A DNA stretch of 10,129 nucleotides from Belnapia sp. (GTDB lineage: Bacteria; Pseudomonadota; Alphaproteobacteria; Acetobacterales; Acetobacteraceae). The notes below the pieces were generated by a model that saw only the letters and a list, made by a program, of their open reading frames with translations, did not search any database and was not told the origin of the DNA. Below are positions 6,618-10,129 of this stretch, in pieces. Position 1 is the stretch's first letter; each line of letters starts with the position of its first letter. The translations under genes and the position numbers were made by a program. The stretch is from the NCBI GenBank assembly GCA_028291445.1, contig JAQGIA010000258.1, forward strand, positions 1-10,129. Reading direction: 5' to 3'.

Positions 6618-6671
6618 GCTTCGCCTTTCCGGGTGGTGGCCCTTTTGGGTAATGCCCCTTTTGGATGATGC

Positions 6672-6695
6672 AACGGGGGCCTTGCGGCCCCCGTT
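6672..6695 (+). terminator. Strong GC-rich hairpin after rpmA
   Basis: aacgggggcc (6672-6681) and ggcccccgtt (6686-6695) form a perfect 10-bp stem closed by ttgc. T-tracts follow at a distance, the first being cgtttttg at 6709-6716. It is probably a partial terminator or attenuator between rpmA and obgE. The gap from stem to T-tract is longer than in a canonical intrinsic terminator. Confidence 0.6.
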
Positions 6696-6704
6696 CGCGT
6701 TTCC

Positions 6705-6747
6705 GCCCCGTTTTTGTCCCCCGTTTTTGTCCGCCCCGTTTTTATCC
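6705..6747 (+). repeat. Three ccccgttttt(g/a)tcc tandem T-tract repeats
   Basis: Three copies of a c-run followed by gttttt(g/a)tcc stand in a row, with T-tracts at about 6710-6715, 6723-6728 and 6739-6744. The array lies exactly between two near-identical GC-rich hairpins, in the 176-nt gap between rpmA and obgE. Upstream, two related cccttttgg elements occur at about 6647-6664. Confidence 0.75.
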
Positions 6748-6750
6748 ACA

Positions 6751-6768
6751 GGGGGCCTCGCGGCCCCC
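6751..6768 (+). terminator. Second GC-rich hairpin, just before obgE
   Basis: gggggcc (6751-6757) and ggccccc (6762-6768) pair around tcgc. Stem and loop nearly copy the hairpin at 6672-6695 (loop ttgc), so the two probably arose by duplication. A short run cgtttta (6775-6781) follows. It ends 25 nt before the obgE start and could affect obgE expression. Confidence 0.5.
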
Positions 6769-6793
6769 ATCGTCGTTTTAGGCACCGATCCCC

Positions 6794-7795
6794 ATGAAGT
6801 TCCTCGATGAAGCCAAGGTCTGGGTGAAGGCCGGCGATGGGGGCGATGGCGTCATCGCCTTCCGGCGCGAGAAATTCATGGAATTCGGCGGCCCGGACGG
6901 CGGCAACGGCGGGCGCGGCGGCAGTATCGTGATCGAAGCGGTCGATGGGCTGAACACGCTGATCGACTACCGCTACTCCCAGCATTTCAAGGCCCGCAAG
7001 GGCGGCAACGGCGCCGGCCAGGACCGTACCGGAGCGGGCAGCGACGATGTCGTGATGAAGGTGCCGGTCGGCACCCAGATCCTCGCCGAGGACAAGGAAA
7101 CGCTGCTCGCCGACCTCGACGTGCCCGGCGCCCGGGTGGTGATCGCCGACGGCGGCGACGGCGGCTTCGGCAATGCCCATTTCAAGACCAGCACCAACCG
7201 CGCCCCGCGCCGTGCCGACAAGGGCTGGCCGGGCAAGGAGCTGTGGCTCTGGCTGCGGCTGAAGCTGATCGCCGATGCCGGGCTGGTCGGACTGCCGAAT
7301 GCCGGGAAATCCACCTTCCTCGCCGCGGTCAGCGCCGCCCGCCCGAAGATCGCCGACTATCCCTTCACCACCCTGCATCCGCAGCTCGGCGTGGTCCGGC
7401 TGAACGCGACCGAGGAATTCGTCCTGGCGGATATCCCGGGGCTGATCGAGGGCGCGCATGAGGGGGCCGGGCTGGGCGACCGTTTCCTCGGCCATGTCGA
7501 GCGCTGCGCCATCCTGCTGCACCTGATCGATGGCAGCCAGCCGGATCCGGTCGGCGCTTGGCGCACGGTACGGGCGGAATTGACCGGCTATGGCCACGGG
7601 CTGGACGAGAAGCCCGAGCTGGTGGCGCTGAACAAGCTGGATGCGATGACTTCCCAGGCGCGAGCCAGCCGGTTGAAGGCGCTCGAAAGGGCGGTGGGAC
7701 GGCCGGTTCTTCTGCTGTCCGGCGCGACCGGCGAAGGCGTGCCGCAAGCCCTGCGGGCGCTGCAGACCGCAATTTCGGCGAAACAGCGTAGCTGA
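6794..7795 (+). CDS. obgE: Obg-family GTPase (ObgE/CgtA)
   Basis: This essential GTPase associates with the 50S subunit and acts in ribosome assembly, stress response and cell-cycle control. The 333 residues show the glycine-rich Obg domain (about 1-158; [39 protein letters not shown]). The G domain follows: P-loop GLPNAGKST (166-174), switch [13 protein letters not shown] (189-200), DIPGLIEGA (213-221), NKLD (280-283) and SGA (309-311). There is no C-terminal OCT domain; the protein ends shortly after the G5 motif, as in many proteobacterial homologues. It completes the conserved rplU-rpmA-obgE module. The ribosome site is weak (AGG about 11 nt upstream). An intrinsic terminator follows, so the next gene is a separate unit. 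Confidence 0.98.
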   Translation: MKFLDEAKVWVKAGDGGDGVIAFRREKFMEFGGPDGGNGGRGGSIVIEAVDGLNTLIDYRYSQHFKARKGGNGAGQDRTGAGSDDVVMKVPVGTQILAEDKETLLADLDVPGARVVIADGGDGGFGNAHFKTSTNRAPRRADKGWPGKELWLWLRLKLIADAGLVGLPNAGKSTFLAAVSAARPKIADYPFTTLHPQLGVVRLNATEEFVLADIPGLIEGAHEGAGLGDRFLGHVERCAILLHLIDGSQPDPVGAWRTVRAELTGYGHGLDEKPELVALNKLDAMTSQARASRLKALERAVGRPVLLLSGATGEGVPQALRALQTAISAKQRS

Positions 7796-7815
7796 TTCTC
7801 AGTTTTCGCGCCGAG

Positions 7816-7859
7816 TGAATGGACTGTCGCCTGCAGTCATTCATTAATACTATTTTTAT
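7816..7859 (+). terminator. Intrinsic terminator of obgE
   Basis: tgaatggactg (7816-7826) pairs with cagtcattca (7834-7843), a 10-bp stem with one bulged G and a 7-nt loop (tcgcctg). It is followed by the T-rich run ttaatactatttttat (7844-7859). It starts about 20 nt after the obgE stop. This is the most canonical terminator in the window. Confidence 0.75.
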
Positions 7860-8115
7860 CGCGTAATTAGACAGAGCCATGGCCGGATACCGGCCAGCCG
7901 GCTGCCTCGGGCAATCCGACGCCAGGCCATCCTGCAATAATTCGCAATTTCAATCACTTAGGGGAGTGGGCCGCCCCATCCATCAACCGCAGATTATATT
8001 TGATATGTGATCACACACATTCGCGATTGCTATTGCAGGTTGCATACGACATACACCCTCCGCGTAGGGCGCTTATCACAAAAGCGTGTATCACGGGAAA
8101 GTGGAGTATTCAGCA
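7860..8115 (+). promoter_or_regulatory. AT-rich upstream region of the GH16 gene with palindromes
   Basis: This gene-free stretch is clearly richer in A/T than the rest of the window. It holds a perfect hairpin tggccgg-ata-ccggcca (7880-7896), a 10-bp palindrome tgtgatcaca (8006-8015), and an inverted repeat cgctt...aagcg (8070-8074/8082-8086) flanking atcaca. An AT-rich segment at 7992-8005 (including tatatt) could hold a -10. I cannot pick a convincing -35/-10 pair. ggag at 8104-8107 is the ribosome site for ATG 8116. Regulated transcription is an inference from the dyads. Confidence 0.4.
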
Positions 8116-10125
8116 ATGGCGTCTTCCATCGGCTCGACATTTTCCGATGCCAGCGGCAATGGCTATCGCGTCGTTCTGGCGGATGATTTCAGCAACGGGT
8201 ACCAGGCCTCGAAATGGGGCTACGCCTTCAACGGCGGTACCTATTGGAATGGCGCCTTCACCTGGAGCTCCAGCGACGTCAACGTGCGGGCCGGCGAGAT
8301 GCAGGTCACCGAGACCCGGCAGGCGAACGGCTCCTGGACCTCGGGCGGCTTCAACAGCTTCAAGGCCGGCAATACCATCACCTACGGCACCGTCGAATTC
8401 GACGCCCGCGTCGAGACGGCCCAGGGGACCCACGCCGCCATCCTGATGTGGCCGAAATCCGATGCCTGGCCGCGCGACGGCGAGATCGACATCCTGGAAG
8501 CGCCGAAGGGTGTGGCGATGCACAGCTCGCATTGGGCCGGCACCGACGGGTCGCACCAGTACAGCTCGATCTTCAGCACATTCGATCCGAACCAGATGCA
8601 TCACTACACGATGATCTGGCTGCCGACCAAGCTGACCATCAAGATCGACGGCACCACCGTCGCCGAATGGACCGACCCCGCCGCCATCCCGGATACCGCC
8701 ATGGGCTTCGGCGCCATGGGCTATGTCGGTGCCAAGGGCGAGACCTGGGTGGGCGGCGCGCCCAATGCCTCGACGCCGCAGGTGGTGACCACGCATATCG
8801 ACAATGTCGTCATGTCCCAGTGGACGGGCGTCACCAGCCCGCCGCCGCCGCCGCCGCCCCCCAAGCCCGCCGGGGTCGACACCACCCCCCTCGCCCGCAC
8901 CATCGGCACCGGCACCGACACGCTCGTCCTCAAGATCAGCCAGGACGTCTGGCAGACCGCCGCGCTCTACACCATCAGCGTCGACGGCAAGCAGATCGGC
9001 GGCACGCTCTCCGCCGGGGCCGCCGCCGCCTCCGGCCAGGACGACATCATCACCGTCCATGGCGACTGGGCCGCCGGCGCCCACAAGGTCACCGTCAACT
9101 TCACCAACGACGGCTGGGGCGGCACCGCCGCCACCGACCGCAACCTGCATGTCGACGGCATCACCTACAACGGCACCGCCATCGCCGGCACCACCGCCAA
9201 GCTCGCCGTCAACGGCCCGGTCAGCTTCGGCTTCACCGAGGCCGCCGTACCGGTCATCCCGGCCGCCCCCGCCACCTTCGCCGCGCTGTTCGGCGACCCG
9301 GGCACCTGGGGCAAGGCCGCCGCGGTCGCCACCACGACGGCGGATTTCGACGGCACCCACTACACCACCCTCACCGCCACCCCGGCCTGGGGCGGCGTCG
9401 GCACCATCCAGGCCGCCCCCGCCACCTGGGACGCCGCCTGGAGCACCCATGTCGCGGTCGACAACTTCCCCATCGCCAACCTCGACCTGCGGGCCGCCGG
9501 CAGCCGCGCGCTGGATGTGCTGGTGCTCGACGCCAAGGGCGGCACCATCACCCTGGGCGCCGGCGACGACCACCTGACCTGGGTCGCCCATGGCAGCCCC
9601 TCGGGCGGCACCGCCAGCACCATGCTCATCCACACCGGCGGCGGCGACAACACCATCCACCTGACGAGCACCGGGCTCTCGGCCCTGGACCACCGGGCCG
9701 AGACCGGCACCGGCGACACCGGCGCCGGCGCGGTCGCGCAGATCCGCCTCGGCGACGGCCACGACACCGTTACCACCGAGGGCGCCGTCCGCCTGGTGCT
9801 GAACGGCGGCAGCGGCTTCGCCACCGCGAGCGGCGGCAGCGCCAACGACAGCTTCTACGCCGGCAGCGGCGGCGGCAGCTTCACCGGCGGCGGCGGCCGC
9901 GACATGTTCATCTTCGGCCGCGACGACGGCCACGTCACCATCACCGACTTCGCCAGCGGCTTCGACAAGCTGAAGTTCATGGGGCTGAACCGCGGCGACC
10001 TCCATGTCGAGGCCGCCACCGAGGGCGGGATCGGCGGGTTGCTGGTCACCTACGATGCCGCAGGCGACAGCGTCTTCCTCGCCGGAGCCGGGAATGTGGC
10101 GGCCAACGACATGCTGTTCGGATAG
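8116..10125 (+). CDS. Secreted multidomain GH16 beta-glucanase with CBM60-like module and RTX-type C-terminus
   Basis: This 669-residue exoenzyme is predicted to cut beta-1,3/1,4-linked glucans or a related exopolysaccharide by the retaining GH16 mechanism. Residues about 15-238 are the GH16 domain, with the catalytic motif GEIDILEA (nucleophile E123, D125, acid/base E128). An eight-proline linker (242-249) leads to a Ca-dependent xylan-binding-type module, CBM60-like, at about 255-355 (DTLVLKISQDVW, FTNDGWGGTAATDRNLHVDGITYNG). Residues about 385-540 are unassigned. Degenerate RTX-like repeats follow (GAGDDHLTW, GGGDNTIHL, GDGHDTVTT, GGSANDSFY, GGGGRDMFI), ending in DFASGFDKLKF and a hydrophobic tail with terminal LFG. 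There is no N-terminal signal peptide, so type I (ABC) secretion is inferred; no T1SS genes are in the window. ATG 8116 with ggag 8 nt upstream is preferred over an in-frame GTG at 8086. Confidence 0.9.
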   Translation: MASSIGSTFSDASGNGYRVVLADDFSNGYQASKWGYAFNGGTYWNGAFTWSSSDVNVRAGEMQVTETRQANGSWTSGGFNSFKAGNTITYGTVEFDARVETAQGTHAAILMWPKSDAWPRDGEIDILEAPKGVAMHSSHWAGTDGSHQYSSIFSTFDPNQMHHYTMIWLPTKLTIKIDGTTVAEWTDPAAIPDTAMGFGAMGYVGAKGETWVGGAPNASTPQVVTTHIDNVVMSQWTGVTSPPPPPPPPKPAGVDTTPLARTIGTGTDTLVLKISQDVWQTAALYTISVDGKQIGGTLSAGAAAASGQDDIITVHGDWAAGAHKVTVNFTNDGWGGTAATDRNLHVDGITYNGTAIAGTTAKLAVNGPVSFGFTEAAVPVIPAAPATFAALFGDPGTWGKAAAVATTTADFDGTHYTTLTATPAWGGVGTIQAAPATWDAAWSTHVAVDNFPIANLDLRAAGSRALDVLVLDAKGGTITLGAGDDHLTWVAHGSPSGGTASTMLIHTGGGDNTIHLTSTGLSALDHRAETGTGDTGAGAVAQIRLGDGHDTVTTEGAVRLVLNGGSGFATASGGSANDSFYAGSGGGSFTGGGGRDMFIFGRDDGHVTITDFASGFDKLKFMGLNRGDLHVEAATEGGIGGLLVTYDAAGDSVFLAGAGNVAANDMLFG

Positions 10126-10129
10126 GCAA

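Noticed and set aside
8006..8015. CRP-type binding site
   Set aside because: tgtgatcaca has both half-sites but lacks the 6-bp spacer of the CRP consensus; kept only as an unexplained palindrome.
8110..10005. 631-residue open frame antisense to the GH16 gene
   Set aside because: It is a by-product of the strong GC codon bias on the opposite strand, a low-complexity Gly/Val/Ala/Asp sequence. The sense frame has clear catalytic and domain motifs.

Overview
The window is high-GC bacterial DNA. Its gene style points to an alphaproteobacterium, most likely Acetobacteraceae (Rhodospirillales). The grounds are strongly C/G-ending codons, the L21/L27 sequences, a TTGAC-N17-CTATAC promoter before rplU, and a large calcium-type exoprotein with no signal peptide. 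The family placement is inference.

Left part (1-1271): an AzlC-type amino-acid exporter gene runs leftward off the window edge. Upstream of it, on the same strand, is a decayed piece of an OppD/DppD-type peptide ABC transporter ATPase. Next to that piece lies a 25-bp tandem repeat of about 3.4 copies. Between 754 and 1271 there is no intact gene.

Second part (1272-3091): a pyridoxamine-phosphate-oxidase-like flavoprotein gene on the plus strand converges on a minus-strand GNAT acetyltransferase plus MutT-type Nudix hydrolase pair. These two lie in different frames and look like one bifunctional gene split by a single extra base near 2333. Upstream of them on the minus strand is a tRNA-Ala(CGC) gene with its own promoter.

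Third part (3280-5832): a plus-strand housekeeping cluster of yggT, a DUF167/YggU gene and folD is tightly packed, with a start/stop overlap and then a 10-nt gap. A terminator-like hairpin follows. Next comes an EamA/DMT-family transporter gene.

Fourth part (5829-7860): a conserved translation module of rplU (L21), rpmA (L27) and obgE (ribosome-assembly GTPase) is driven by a promoter whose -35 overlaps the stop codon of the transporter gene. Between rpmA and obgE sit two nearly identical GC-rich hairpins flanking three T-tract repeats. obgE ends at a good intrinsic terminator.

Right part (7860-10125): a relatively AT-rich intergenic stretch with palindromes precedes a 669-residue exoenzyme. 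This enzyme has a GH16 beta-glucanase domain, a proline linker, a Ca-dependent CBM60-like xylan-binding module, and a calcium-binding RTX-like C-terminus typical of type I secretion. It is the main accessory function here, probably beta-glucan or exopolysaccharide degradation or remodelling.

I see no phage, CRISPR, toxin-antitoxin or defence system. The points most worth following are the GNAT/Nudix frameshift, the ATPase remnant with its tandem repeat, the rpmA-obgE hairpin array, and the unassigned middle region of the GH16 exoenzyme.
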